50,650 nucleotides of DNA from Planctomycetota bacterium (GTDB lineage: Bacteria > Planctomycetota > UBA1135 > UBA2386). The notes beneath the pieces were generated by a model, which had not been told where the DNA came from, did no database searches, and worked only from the letters and a program-made list of their open reading frames with translations. The stretch is taken from NCBI GenBank assembly GCA_020848735.1, contig JADLHO010000121.1, forward strand, positions 1 to 50,650, in the 5' to 3' direction. The position numbers and the translations under genes are program-made. This document shows positions 39,876 to 48,283 of the stretch, in pieces (the first letter of the stretch is position 1; each line of letters opens with the position of its first letter).

Positions 39876-42527
39876 ATGAGCGAGCAGCGCAGCGCCTTCC
39901 GACGCGGCCGGGCCCACAGCACGCGGCGATCCACCAAGTTCGCCGACGGCACCGCGCGGGCCTTCATCACGGTCGGCGGACTCGCGACGATCCTCGCCGT
40001 CCTCGCGGTCTTCGTGTTCCTGTTCTGGGTGGTGAAGGACCTCTTCCTGCCCGCGTCGATCGGGGAGCCGCGGCGCCTGGCCGACAGCGCCGCGACCGCG
40101 AGGGTGCTCGATACCGGGGTCGACGAGTACCGCACGATCCTCTGGACCCTGAGCGAGTCCGGCACGCTGACCTTGCGGCGCGTGCACGACGGCGTCGTCA
40201 TGCGCGAACAGGTCCTCGCGCCCGCGGGCGGGCCCGGCCTCACCGCGTATGCGCGCGAGCCACAGGGTGGACGCATCGCGCTCGGCTACTCGGATGGGAG
40301 CGTGCGACTCGGCCGCCTCGAGTTCGTCACCAGCTTCCTCGAGGCCGACGGCGTCGGCGAGGAGCTGCGCAGGCTCAAGGTCGACGAGGTCGGCGCGCTC
40401 GGCGAGGGACTCGCCCAGCGCACGGTCCGCGGTCAGTTCCGGGTGCAGACCCCGGCCTTCGAGTTCGAGACTCCGGAGGCATTCGCGGCGGGCAGCTCCA
40501 TCGTGTCGCTCGCGCGCAGCACGCGCGACGACGAGGCGATCGTCGCGGCCGTGGCCGCCGACGGACGCGTCGTCCTGCGCACGATGACGAAGACGCCGTC
40601 CATCCTGGGCGAGGGCTTCGACGTCTCGTGGAGCGCGGCGGCGCCGCTGCCGCTGCAACCCGGCCGTGGCCCGGCGCGTTTCACCCAGCTCACCGATCTC
40701 GGCAGCAACCTCGTCCTCGCCTGGACCGACGGCACGCTCGAGCGCTGGGTCGTCCGCGACGCGACGAAGCCGCGCCTCGCCGAGACGCTCGACGTCGCGC
40801 CCGAGAACGGCGTGGAGCTCAGCTCCCTCGGATTGCTGCTCGGCGGCGTGACCCTGATCTCGGGTCGCTCCGACGGCAAGGTGGGGGGCTGGTTCGTGAC
40901 CCAGAACCCGAGCAACGAGGTCGACGGCTACGCGCTGCGCGAGGTCCATCGCTTCGAGGGCCTCGAGGCGAGCCCCGTGATCTCGATCGCCACCTCGACG
41001 CGCGAGCGCATCTTCGCGGTGGGCACGGCGTCGGGGCGCGCCTACGTGATGTACATGACCTCCGGCAAGCGGCTCGGCGAGGTCACGGTGCGCGATCGCG
41101 AGCCGGTGCAGGCGCTCGCGATCGCGCCGAAGAACGACGCGCTGGTCACCGTCACCGCGCGCGGCATCGCGATGCGCCCCTTCGTGCCGCGGCACCCCGA
41201 GGCGACCCTGGGCTCGCTCTTCGGCGCGACCTGGTACGAGCGCATGCCCGAGCCGACCCACACCTGGCAGTCGTCGGCGGGCACCGACGACTTCGAGCCC
41301 AAGCTCTCGTTGATGCCGCTGATCTTCGGCACGATCAAGGCGACGGTCTATTCGATGCTGCTCGCCGTGCCGCTCGCCCTGCTCGCGGCGATCTACACGA
41401 GCGAGTTCCTGCACGCGCGGACCAAGGCCCGGATCAAGCCGCTCGTCGAGCTCATGGCGAGTCTGCCCTCGGTGGTGCTCGGCTTCCTGGCGGCGATCGT
41501 CATCGCGCCTGCCGTGGAGAGCGTCGTGCCGCAGCTCGTCACCGCGCTCTTCACGATCCCCGTCGCGATCCTGCTCGCCGCGCATCTCTGGCAGGCCCTG
41601 CCCACGCAGGTCTCGGTGCGGCACGGTGGCCTGCGTCTGCCGCTCGCCTTCCTCGCGCTGGCCGGCGGAGTGCTCGCCGCCGTCGCGTTCGGGCCGATCG
41701 TCGAGCGCCTGCTCTTCGCCGGCGACTTCCGGCTCTGGCTCGACGGGAAGTCGCCCGCGGTCGCCGACGGTTCGGCCGGCTGGTTCGTCCTGCTCCTGCC
41801 CGTCAGTGCCGTGCTCGTCGCGTTCTTCGTCGGCCGGCACGTCAACGCCCGCATCGCGGTGCGGACGGCGCATGCCTCGCACAGCCGGGCCGGACTCGTG
41901 CACCTCGGCAAGTTCCTCGTCGCGCTGGCGGCGAGCGTCGTCGTGGCCCTGGGACTCGCGTGGCTCGTCTACCACGCGCCGACGGCCTTCGCCCTGCCGC
42001 CCTTCGACCTCCGCGCCGGCGTGCCGATCGCAGGCGCCGACCTCTCGCCCATCGGCACCTTCGACCAGCGCAACTCGCTCGTCGTCGGCTTCGTCATGGG
42101 CTTCGCCGTCATCCCGATCATCTACACGATCGCGGAGGACGCCCTCTCGAGCGTGCCGGAACACCTGCGCGCCGCGTCGCTCGGCTGCGGTGCCACGCCC
42201 TGGCAGACCGCGGTGCGCGTCATCGTCCCGACCGCGATGAGCGGGCTCTTCTCCGCCTGCATGGTCGGGCTGGGGCGGGCGGTGGGCGAGACGATGATCG
42301 TGCTGATGGCCGCGGGCGGCACCGCCGTGATGAACATGAACGTCTTCTCCGGCTTCCGGACCCTGTCGGCGAACATCGCCACCGAGCTGCCGGAGGCGGT
42401 CCGCGACTCGACGCACTACCGCACCCTCTTCCTCGCCGCGCTCGTGCTCTTCGCCCTGACCTTCGTGATCAACACGATCGCCGAGTCCGTGCGCCAGCGC
42501 TTCCGTCGGAGGGCGTACCAACTGTGA
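39876..42527 (+). CDS. pstC: Phosphate ABC transporter permease with large propeller-like insertion
   Basis: The 883-residue protein is more than twice as long as E. coli PstC (about 319). After a first membrane segment (about 30-52) there is an extracytoplasmic region of roughly 400 residues with WD/propeller-like strands (GYSDGSVRLGRLEF, TDGTLERWVV, RSDGKVGGWFVTQ, VGTASGRAYVMYMTSG). The permease core resumes near 485 (LIFGTIKATVYSMLLAVPLA, ELMASLPSVVLGFLAA). The EAA-type loop EHLRAASLGCGATPWQTAVR contacts the ATPase. Long PstC forms with such insertions are also known in pseudomonads. A second soluble stretch around 605-690 interrupts the core. pstA begins in its stop codon (GTGA). Confidence 0.9.
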   Translation: MSEQRSAFRRGRAHSTRRSTKFADGTARAFITVGGLATILAVLAVFVFLFWVVKDLFLPASIGEPRRLADSAATARVLDTGVDEYRTILWTLSESGTLTLRRVHDGVVMREQVLAPAGGPGLTAYAREPQGGRIALGYSDGSVRLGRLEFVTSFLEADGVGEELRRLKVDEVGALGEGLAQRTVRGQFRVQTPAFEFETPEAFAAGSSIVSLARSTRDDEAIVAAVAADGRVVLRTMTKTPSILGEGFDVSWSAAAPLPLQPGRGPARFTQLTDLGSNLVLAWTDGTLERWVVRDATKPRLAETLDVAPENGVELSSLGLLLGGVTLISGRSDGKVGGWFVTQNPSNEVDGYALREVHRFEGLEASPVISIATSTRERIFAVGTASGRAYVMYMTSGKRLGEVTVRDREPVQALAIAPKNDALVTVTARGIAMRPFVPRHPEATLGSLFGATWYERMPEPTHTWQSSAGTDDFEPKLSLMPLIFGTIKATVYSMLLAVPLALLAAIYTSEFLHARTKARIKPLVELMASLPSVVLGFLAAIVIAPAVESVVPQLVTALFTIPVAILLAAHLWQALPTQVSVRHGGLRLPLAFLALAGGVLAAVAFGPIVERLLFAGDFRLWLDGKSPAVADGSAGWFVLLLPVSAVLVAFFVGRHVNARIAVRTAHASHSRAGLVHLGKFLVALAASVVVALGLAWLVYHAPTAFALPPFDLRAGVPIAGADLSPIGTFDQRNSLVVGFVMGFAVIPIIYTIAEDALSSVPEHLRAASLGCGATPWQTAVRVIVPTAMSGLFSACMVGLGRAVGETMIVLMAAGGTAVMNMNVFSGFRTLSANIATELPEAVRDSTHYRTLFLAALVLFALTFVINTIAESVRQRFRRRAYQL

Positions 42528-44599
42528 GCGCGTCACCCTTGCTCGAGGAGCGCGCGCCGCGCCATCCCCCTGCCGCGCGGCGGCGTCGCGTGACCGGGTC
42601 GCCGTCGATCCTCGCCCGGGGTGAGCCGATGCTCTGGCTCACCGGCGGCTCGCTCGTCGTCTGCATCACGATGATCGTCGGCTTGCTCGGCTGGGTGGCG
42701 TGGAGCGGCCTGCCGACCTTCTGGCCGGGTCCGATCGCGCAGGTGACCACGCACGACGGACGCGTCCTCCTCGGCGAACTCAACCGAAAGGACGAGTACG
42801 CGCTCGACGAGCAGAGCCTCGCGACGCTCCTGCCCGCCGTCCGGGACGCGGCGCAGCGCTGGATGGACGAGAACGACGGCAAGCTGCGGCGCGAGCTGCT
42901 GCGCACCGGGAACTACGAGCTCTTCAACACGCACTTCGACTGGGTCGGCCGGCACGAGGTCGCCGCGAAGTCGCTGCCCGAGTGGGCGGTCGTGGTGGAG
43001 CGCACCGAGTGGGGTCGCTTCTACGGCACGCCGAGTGCGTTCGTCGTCACGCACCCGGTGCTCGCGGACCGCAAGGCGGAGGATTACGACCCGACGGACG
43101 CGCTCGCCGAGGCGCAGCAGCGGCTGCGGGAACTCGTGCCCGCGGATGGCGCCAGCCTGGGCCTCGTCGCGGAGCGTCGTGTCGGCGGCAAGCGCCGCGA
43201 GGTGTTGATCGCACCCGACGAACTCGCCGGTGGGGACCGCGTGAAGGCGGTCGCCGAGATCTGGCGCGGCCCCGGCGTGGCGTGGGAGCAGTTCCTCGCG
43301 CACCACGACGAGGTCAGGGCGAGGGTGGCGGAGGTCGAGGCGTTGCGCGAGCACGAGATCGGCGCGGTCAACGCCCGACTCGAAGACGAGCGGCTCCGAC
43401 TTCGCGAGACGATGCTCGATCATCCCCCGGGCGCGGCCTGGGAGACCGCCTACGAGGAGCTCCGGCACGCGCGGCGCGACCCCGATCCCTCGCTGGTGGC
43501 GGTGGCGCAGCGCCGCCTCGAGGCCGTCGAGCGGGATCTCGGTCGACCCGATGCCGCGCTCGCCGCGGTCCTCGTCGAGGTCGAAGCCGCCGAGGCGCGG
43601 GCCAACGCGGAGTTCGAGACCCTGGCGACGCGCATCGAGGCGATCGAGCGCGAGGCGCAGAGGAAGCGCCTCTGGTTCGACACCTCGCGGCCGGGCTTCG
43701 ACCGGGGCATCCCGCTCGCCGAGATCGTGCGGGCGTATCCCGGCAATCAGCTCGGGTCCTGGGATCGCATCGCGATCTTCCTCGCGCGCTGGTGGGAGTT
43801 CCTCAGCGACGACCCGCGCGAGGCGAACGCCGAAGGCGGCATCTTCCCGGCGATCTTCGGCACCGTGCTCATGACGCTGATCATGTGCCTCGCCGTGGTG
43901 CCGTTCGGCGTGCTCGCGTCGTTGTATCTGCGCGAGTATGCGAAGGGCGGGCCGATCATCTCGATGGTCCGCATCGCGGTGAACAACCTCGCCGGCGTGC
44001 CGAGCATCGTCTTCGGGGTCTTCGGTCTCGGGTTCTTCTGCTACATCGTCGGCGCGTCGATCGACGAGCTCTTCTACGCGGCGCGCCTGCCGGCGCCGAC
44101 CTTCGGCAAGGGCGGCCTCATCTGGGCCTCGCTCACCCTCGCGCTGATGACGGCGCCCGTGGTGATCGTCGCGACCGAGGAGGCGCTCGCCGCCGTGCCG
44201 AACTCGATGCGCGAGGGCAGCTATGCCTGTGGCGCGAGCAAGTGGCAGACGATCCGGCGCATCGTCCTGCCCCGTGCGATGCCCGGCATCATGACGGGCG
44301 CGATCCTCGCGATGGCGCGCGGCGCCGGCGAGGTCGCGCCGCTGATGCTCGTCGGGGCGGTGAAGCTCGCACCCGAGTTGCCCTTCGACTTCGCTCCGCC
44401 CTTCGGCACGAACCGCAGCTTCATGCACCTGGGCTTCCACGTCTACGACCTCGGGTTCCAGAGCCAGAACTCCGAAGCGGCGAAGTCGCTGGTCTACACG
44501 ACCACGCTGCTGCTCATCGGCACCATCGCCCTGCTCAACTTCACGGCGATCCGCCTTCGCGCCCGCCTGCGCCGGCGCTTCGTCTCCGCCGCGTTCTGA
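42524..44599 (+). CDS. pstA: Phosphate ABC transporter permease with coiled-coil insertion
   Basis: From the GTG at 42524 the protein has 691 residues, against about 296 for E. coli PstA. A first membrane segment lies near 40-62 (LWLTGGSLVVCITMIVGLLG). It is followed by about 380 extracytoplasmic residues, in which about 255-385 are highly charged and heptad-like (VRARVAEVEALREHEIGAV, RRLEAVERDL, EFETLATRIEAIEREAQRK), probably a coiled coil. The core follows with FGTVLMTLIMCLAVVPFGVL, NNLAGVPSIVFGVFGLGF and the EAA loop NSMREGSYACGASKWQTIRR. It pairs with PstC to form the phosphate channel. pstB starts 33 bases downstream. Confidence 0.9.
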   Translation: MSASPLLEERAPRHPPAARRRRVTGSPSILARGEPMLWLTGGSLVVCITMIVGLLGWVAWSGLPTFWPGPIAQVTTHDGRVLLGELNRKDEYALDEQSLATLLPAVRDAAQRWMDENDGKLRRELLRTGNYELFNTHFDWVGRHEVAAKSLPEWAVVVERTEWGRFYGTPSAFVVTHPVLADRKAEDYDPTDALAEAQQRLRELVPADGASLGLVAERRVGGKRREVLIAPDELAGGDRVKAVAEIWRGPGVAWEQFLAHHDEVRARVAEVEALREHEIGAVNARLEDERLRLRETMLDHPPGAAWETAYEELRHARRDPDPSLVAVAQRRLEAVERDLGRPDAALAAVLVEVEAAEARANAEFETLATRIEAIEREAQRKRLWFDTSRPGFDRGIPLAEIVRAYPGNQLGSWDRIAIFLARWWEFLSDDPREANAEGGIFPAIFGTVLMTLIMCLAVVPFGVLASLYLREYAKGGPIISMVRIAVNNLAGVPSIVFGVFGLGFFCYIVGASIDELFYAARLPAPTFGKGGLIWASLTLALMTAPVVIVATEEALAAVPNSMREGSYACGASKWQTIRRIVLPRAMPGIMTGAILAMARGAGEVAPLMLVGAVKLAPELPFDFAPPFGTNRSFMHLGFHVYDLGFQSQNSEAAKSLVYTTTLLLIGTIALLNFTAIRLRARLRRRFVSAAF

Positions 44600-44632
44600 C
44601 CCGCGCACCGTCTTCCGTCCAGCCAAGCCGAG

Positions 44633-45520
44633 ATGTCCAGACTCGAACCCGATGCGCCTGCCGCGGTCCAGAAGGTCCGCGCGGAGCCCAAGCCGCGGAG
44701 CCGGCTCGAACGGATCCAGGCCGGTGAGCCGGTCGAGACCGTCACCCATGAGGCGATCGCCGCCGAGGATCCCTGCTTCGAGATCGATCGCTTCAACCTC
44801 TGGTACGGGCAGAAGCAGGCGTTGCACGAGAACACGCTGGTCGTGCCGCGCGGCAAGATCACCGCGTTGATCGGGCCTTCGGGCTGCGGGAAGAGCACGC
44901 TCCTGCGCTCGATGAACCGCCTGAACGACCTGATCGACACGGTGCGTGTGGCCGGGGAGATGCGGCTCAACGGCGATCCGATCTACGCGCCGGGCGTCGA
45001 CGTCATCGAGCTGCGCAAGCGCATGGGGATGGTGTTCCAGAAGCCGAACCCCTTCCCGATGACGATCTTCGAGAACGTCGTCTACTCGCTGCGCATCGAC
45101 GGGGAACGCGACAAGCGCGTGCTCCGCGAGGTCGCCGAGCGTGCGCTGCGCGGGGCGGCGCTCTGGGACGAGGTGAAGGACCGCCTCGAGGACAACGCGC
45201 TCGGCCTCTCCGGCGGGCAGCAGCAACGGCTCTGCATCGCCCGCGCGATCGCCGCGGATCCCGAGGTCCTGCTCATGGACGAGCCCTGCTCGGCGCTCGA
45301 CCCGATCGCCACGTCGCGCATCGAGGACCTGATGGAGGACCTCGCCGGCGACTACACGATCGTGATCGTCACGCACAGCATGCAGCAGGCCTCGCGCACC
45401 AGCGATTACACGGCGTTCATGTACCTCGGTCGGATCGTCGAGTTCGGCCCGACCAGCGACCTCTTCCAGAAGCCTCGTCTCAAGGAGACCGAGGACTACA
45501 TCACCGGCCGTTTCGGGTGA
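44633..45520 (+). CDS. pstB: Phosphate ABC transporter ATPase
   Basis: The 295-residue ATPase powers phosphate uptake. It has Walker [10 protein letters not shown] (81-89), the PstB block [18 protein letters not shown], the Q-loop region [18 protein letters not shown], the ABC signature [16 protein letters not shown], Walker [14 protein letters not shown] and the switch [13 protein letters not shown]. The first 45 residues, charged and Pro-rich, are an extension absent from most PstB proteins. No phoU follows; a terminator-like hairpin at 45619-45648 ends the operon. Confidence 0.95.
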   Translation: MSRLEPDAPAAVQKVRAEPKPRSRLERIQAGEPVETVTHEAIAAEDPCFEIDRFNLWYGQKQALHENTLVVPRGKITALIGPSGCGKSTLLRSMNRLNDLIDTVRVAGEMRLNGDPIYAPGVDVIELRKRMGMVFQKPNPFPMTIFENVVYSLRIDGERDKRVLREVAERALRGAALWDEVKDRLEDNALGLSGGQQQRLCIARAIAADPEVLLMDEPCSALDPIATSRIEDLMEDLAGDYTIVIVTHSMQQASRTSDYTAFMYLGRIVEFGPTSDLFQKPRLKETEDYITGRFG

Positions 45521-45618
45521 TGACTGACACGCGCACCGACGCCGTGTCGTGAGCAACCCGCTCGCGGTCATGGCCGCGACCCCACGGTTGCGGCGGCTTC
45601 GCTCCGCTCCATCACGAC

Positions 45619-45648
45619 GGGCCCCGGCCGCCCGATCCGCCGGGGCCC
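45619..45648 (+). terminator. Terminator-like hairpin after pstB
   Basis: GGGCCCCGGC (45619-45628) pairs perfectly with GCCGGGGCCC (45639-45648) around a 10-base loop and is followed by TTCCCGCTCC. It lies about 100 bases after the pstB stop and before the lipoprotein gene, so it most likely ends the pst transcript. Confidence 0.65.
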
Positions 45649-45709
45649 TTCCCGCTCCCTGATCCAGGCGTCTTCCGACGACGCTCCGGCCTTCGGGCCC
45701 CCTCGACCC

Positions 45710-46183
45710 ATGTTCCGATCCATCCTCCCTGCAGTCCTGCTCGGCCTCGCGGCCGCCTGTTCCTCCACCGCTTCGAACGGCGAGAACCACGGTTCCGCCG
45801 CCGACCGGGGCGCGGCCGTCGCCGGCACGGTCCACGCCACCGATGCCGCCGCGCACCAGCGGGCCGGCTTCATCGTCGAACTCGACGACGGCCGGCTCTG
45901 GGTGATGCGCGAGGGCCAGAAGAAGGAGGAGAAGTGCGTCACCTGGATCGGCGCCGCGCCCGGCGGCCTGACCCTGCGCGCGCCCGACGCCGAGACCGCT
46001 CTCGCGTACGTCGCGAGCAAGCCCGGCTTCGTCGTCGAGGTCGACGATGGCCGGCTCTGGGTGATGCGCGAGGGCCAGAAGAAGGAGGAGAAGTGCGTCA
46101 CGCGCATCGGCGCGGGGCCCCGCGGGGTCACGGTCCGCGCCCCCGACGCGGAGACCCTCAACGCCTACCTCGCCGCCCGGTGA
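45710..46183 (+). CDS. Small predicted lipoprotein with two internal repeats
   Basis: The product (157 residues) has a lipoprotein-type signal, MFRSILPAVLLGLAAACSS, with Cys17 as the probable lipid anchor; the lipobox AAAC is weak. After a short linker come two copies of a 53-residue unit, GF(I/V)VE(L/V)DDGRLWVMREG, QKKEEKCVT and a tail RAPDAET, starting near residues 53 and 106. Each unit has one cysteine and a charged QKKEEK patch. I do not recognise a family. It may be periplasmic or surface-exposed. It stands alone behind the pst operon, after a terminator-like hairpin. Confidence 0.72.
   Translation: MFRSILPAVLLGLAAACSSTASNGENHGSAADRGAAVAGTVHATDAAAHQRAGFIVELDDGRLWVMREGQKKEEKCVTWIGAAPGGLTLRAPDAETALAYVASKPGFVVEVDDGRLWVMREGQKKEEKCVTRIGAGPRGVTVRAPDAETLNAYLAAR
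45887..46101 (+). repeat. Direct repeat inside the lipoprotein gene
   Basis: The 56-base segment at 45887-45942 recurs at 46046-46101 with a single difference (C/T at the third base). The period is 159 bases, which keeps the reading frame and doubles the 53-residue protein unit. Outside this core the two units differ more. Confidence 0.9.
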
Positions 46184-46277
46184 GATCTCTCGACCGGGCC
46201 ACCCGCCCGGTGCCGCCGTGACCGGGCGCGGCTGCGGGGTTGATTCGGACGCCTCCGCCGCTTGACCTAGCGGCCGC

Positions 46278-46769
46278 ATGCCCAAGCCCCGCGCCGGACG
46301 CCGCCACTGGCTCTTCAAGACCGAGCCCGACGTCTACTCGATCGAGGATCTCGCCCGCGAGGGCAGTACGCTCTGGGACGGCGTGCGCAACTACCAGGCG
46401 CGCAACCTCCTGCGCGACGATCTGCAGCTCGGCGACGGGGTCTTCATCTACCACAGCAGCTGCGAGCGGCTCGGCATCGCGGGGCTCGCCACGGTGACCG
46501 GGGTCGGCATCGCCGATCCCAGCGCCTTCGACCCGGCCTCGCCCTACCACGATCCGAAGAGCCGTCCGGCGGCGCCGACCTGGTACTGCGTCGAGATCGC
46601 GTTCGAGCGGCGCTTCACGCCGCTGATCGCGCGCGATGCGATCGCCGCCGAGCCGGGACTCGCGGCGATGGTCTTGCTCCAGCGCGGCAGCCGGCTCTCG
46701 ATCCAGCCCGTCGGTGCGGACGAGGCGCGTCGCCTCCTGCAGATGGCGCAGCACGAGGCCGAGGCTTGA
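46278..46769 (+). CDS. EVE-domain protein
   Basis: The 163-residue protein is an almost complete single EVE domain (PUA-like fold). Hallmarks are HWLFKTEPDVYSIEDLAREG, LWDGVRNYQARNLLRD, LGDGVFIYHSSCERLGIAGL, the proline-rich DPKSRPAAPTWYCVEI and a final LQRGSRLSIQPV. EVE domains bind modified bases in nucleic acids and occur both as housekeeping proteins and in restriction systems; no restriction partner is seen here. The next gene starts within its stop codon (TTGA). A -10-like TAGCGG lies only four bases upstream of the ATG. Confidence 0.92.
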   Translation: MPKPRAGRRHWLFKTEPDVYSIEDLAREGSTLWDGVRNYQARNLLRDDLQLGDGVFIYHSSCERLGIAGLATVTGVGIADPSAFDPASPYHDPKSRPAAPTWYCVEIAFERRFTPLIARDAIAAEPGLAAMVLLQRGSRLSIQPVGADEARRLLQMAQHEAEA

Positions 46770-48283
46770 GCGACGCCGACGATGCTGCGCCGAACGGGCT
46801 CGCGGCACACCGCTGGCTGGTCCCGCTCGCTGCGACGGCGCTCGCCGTCGCGCAGCTCGCGCGCGTCTGGCCCTGGATGCTCGACGACGCGTTCATCTAT
46901 CTGCGTTACGCGCAGAACTGGGTCGAGGGCCACGGCCCCAACTACAACGTCGGGGAGCGTTGCGAGGGCTACTCGTCGTTCCTCTGGATCGCCCTGCTCG
47001 CGGCGGGCCACGCGCTGGGAGGGGATCTCGTCGTCCTCGCGCGCGCCGCTTCGATCGTGCCTGCGCTGATCGCGTTCGTGCTGGTGCAGCAGGCCTGGCG
47101 TTGGATCCCCGGGCTCTCGCGGAACACGGCGGCGATGGCCGCGATGCTCCTCGCCGGGCACGCGGCCTTCGTGCCCTGGGCGATCAGCGGCATGGAGACC
47201 GCGTTGCTCGCCGCGCTCGTGACCGCACTGATCCTGGCGTGGTGTCGCTTCCGGGCATCGCCCTCGCGCGCGCGTGCGTGGGGGCTCGGACTGCTCGCGG
47301 CGGCCACCGCGATGACCCGGCCCGAGGGCGTGATCCTCGTCCTCCTCCTCGCGCTCGACGGCACCACGCGACTGCGACGTGCGGGGTGGCGTTCGCCCTT
47401 CGCGCTCTGGGCGGCGGTCGTCGGCGCGGTGCTCCTGCCCTGGACCGCGTTGCGCCTCGCCTACTACGGCTGGCTCATGCCGAACACCTACTACGCGAAG
47501 GTCGCGTTCACGCTCGAGGTCTACGAGCGCGGCCTCGTCTACCTCGCGGAGTGGCTCGTGCCGGCCGCTGCCCTGCTGCTGTGCCACGGCCTCGCCGCGT
47601 GGCGCGGCGCGCTGAGCCGAGCGGGCCTCGCCGGCCACGGCGTGTTGCTTCTCGTGTGGCTCGGCTATGTCGTGCTGGTCGGTGGGGACTTCATGCCGGC
47701 GTTCCGCTTCCTCGCGCCGCTCGTGCCGCTGCTCTGCCTCGGCGCGGCGCTCGGGATCGCGACCCTGCGCGCGGCGGCCGTGCGTCGCCTCGCGTTCGGC
47801 GCCGTGTTCGTCGCCGGGCTCGCGGCGGGCGAGCTCTCGCCGCGGCTCGTGCGCTACCTGCAGGACGACGAGGTCGCGCAGGCCGGGCTCGTCATCGGAC
47901 GCTTCCTGCGCGAGCACAGCCGCCCGGGCGACGTGATCGCGGTCAACGCCGCGGGCGCGATCCCCTTCGCGGCGCAGCGCACCGCGATCGACATGCTCGG
48001 GCTCAACGACGAGCACATCGCGCACCGCCCCGTTCCGGGCATGGGCCGCGCCTGGGCCGGCCATGAGAAAGGCGACGGCAAGTACGTGCTCGCGCGCCGT
48101 CCGCAGTGGATCCTCTTCGGCTCGATCGGCGAGGATCGTTCGCCGCGCTACCTCTCGAACCGCGAGCTCCTCGAACTCGAGGAGTTCCACCGCCGCTATG
48201 CGCTCGAGGCGCATCCCATCGATGCCGGCACGCGATTCCCGATGACGACGCTCTGGGTGTACCGCAGGAAGGACCCGCGATGA
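46766..48283 (+). CDS. GT-C type membrane glycosyltransferase
   Basis: The protein has 505 residues from a TTG that overlaps the EVE stop by four bases. It has about ten hydrophobic segments and the family pattern WMLDDAFIYLRYAQNWVEGHG followed by NVGERCEGYSSFLWIALL. This places the acidic DD pair in the first outer loop, as in polyprenyl-phosphate-dependent GT-C enzymes such as mycobacterial AftB and related mannosyltransferases. The C-terminal extracytoplasmic part contains INAAGAIPFAAQRTAIDMLG and NDEHIA, also typical. It would transfer a sugar from a lipid carrier on the outer side of the membrane. Donor and acceptor are unknown. trkH starts in its stop codon (ATGA). Confidence 0.82.
   Translation: MSDADDAAPNGLAAHRWLVPLAATALAVAQLARVWPWMLDDAFIYLRYAQNWVEGHGPNYNVGERCEGYSSFLWIALLAAGHALGGDLVVLARAASIVPALIAFVLVQQAWRWIPGLSRNTAAMAAMLLAGHAAFVPWAISGMETALLAALVTALILAWCRFRASPSRARAWGLGLLAAATAMTRPEGVILVLLLALDGTTRLRRAGWRSPFALWAAVVGAVLLPWTALRLAYYGWLMPNTYYAKVAFTLEVYERGLVYLAEWLVPAAALLLCHGLAAWRGALSRAGLAGHGVLLLVWLGYVVLVGGDFMPAFRFLAPLVPLLCLGAALGIATLRAAAVRRLAFGAVFVAGLAAGELSPRLVRYLQDDEVAQAGLVIGRFLREHSRPGDVIAVNAAGAIPFAAQRTAIDMLGLNDEHIAHRPVPGMGRAWAGHEKGDGKYVLARRPQWILFGSIGEDRSPRYLSNRELLELEEFHRRYALEAHPIDAGTRFPMTTLWVYRRKDPR

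Noticed and set aside
39576..42536. A 986-codon minus-strand frame opposite pstC
   Set aside because: Low-complexity translation with no domain; antisense to a clearly coding permease gene.
42533..46318. A 1261-codon open frame on the minus strand opposite pstA and pstB
   Set aside because: It is antisense to motif-complete transporter genes and consists of low-complexity Arg/Ala/Glu sequence.
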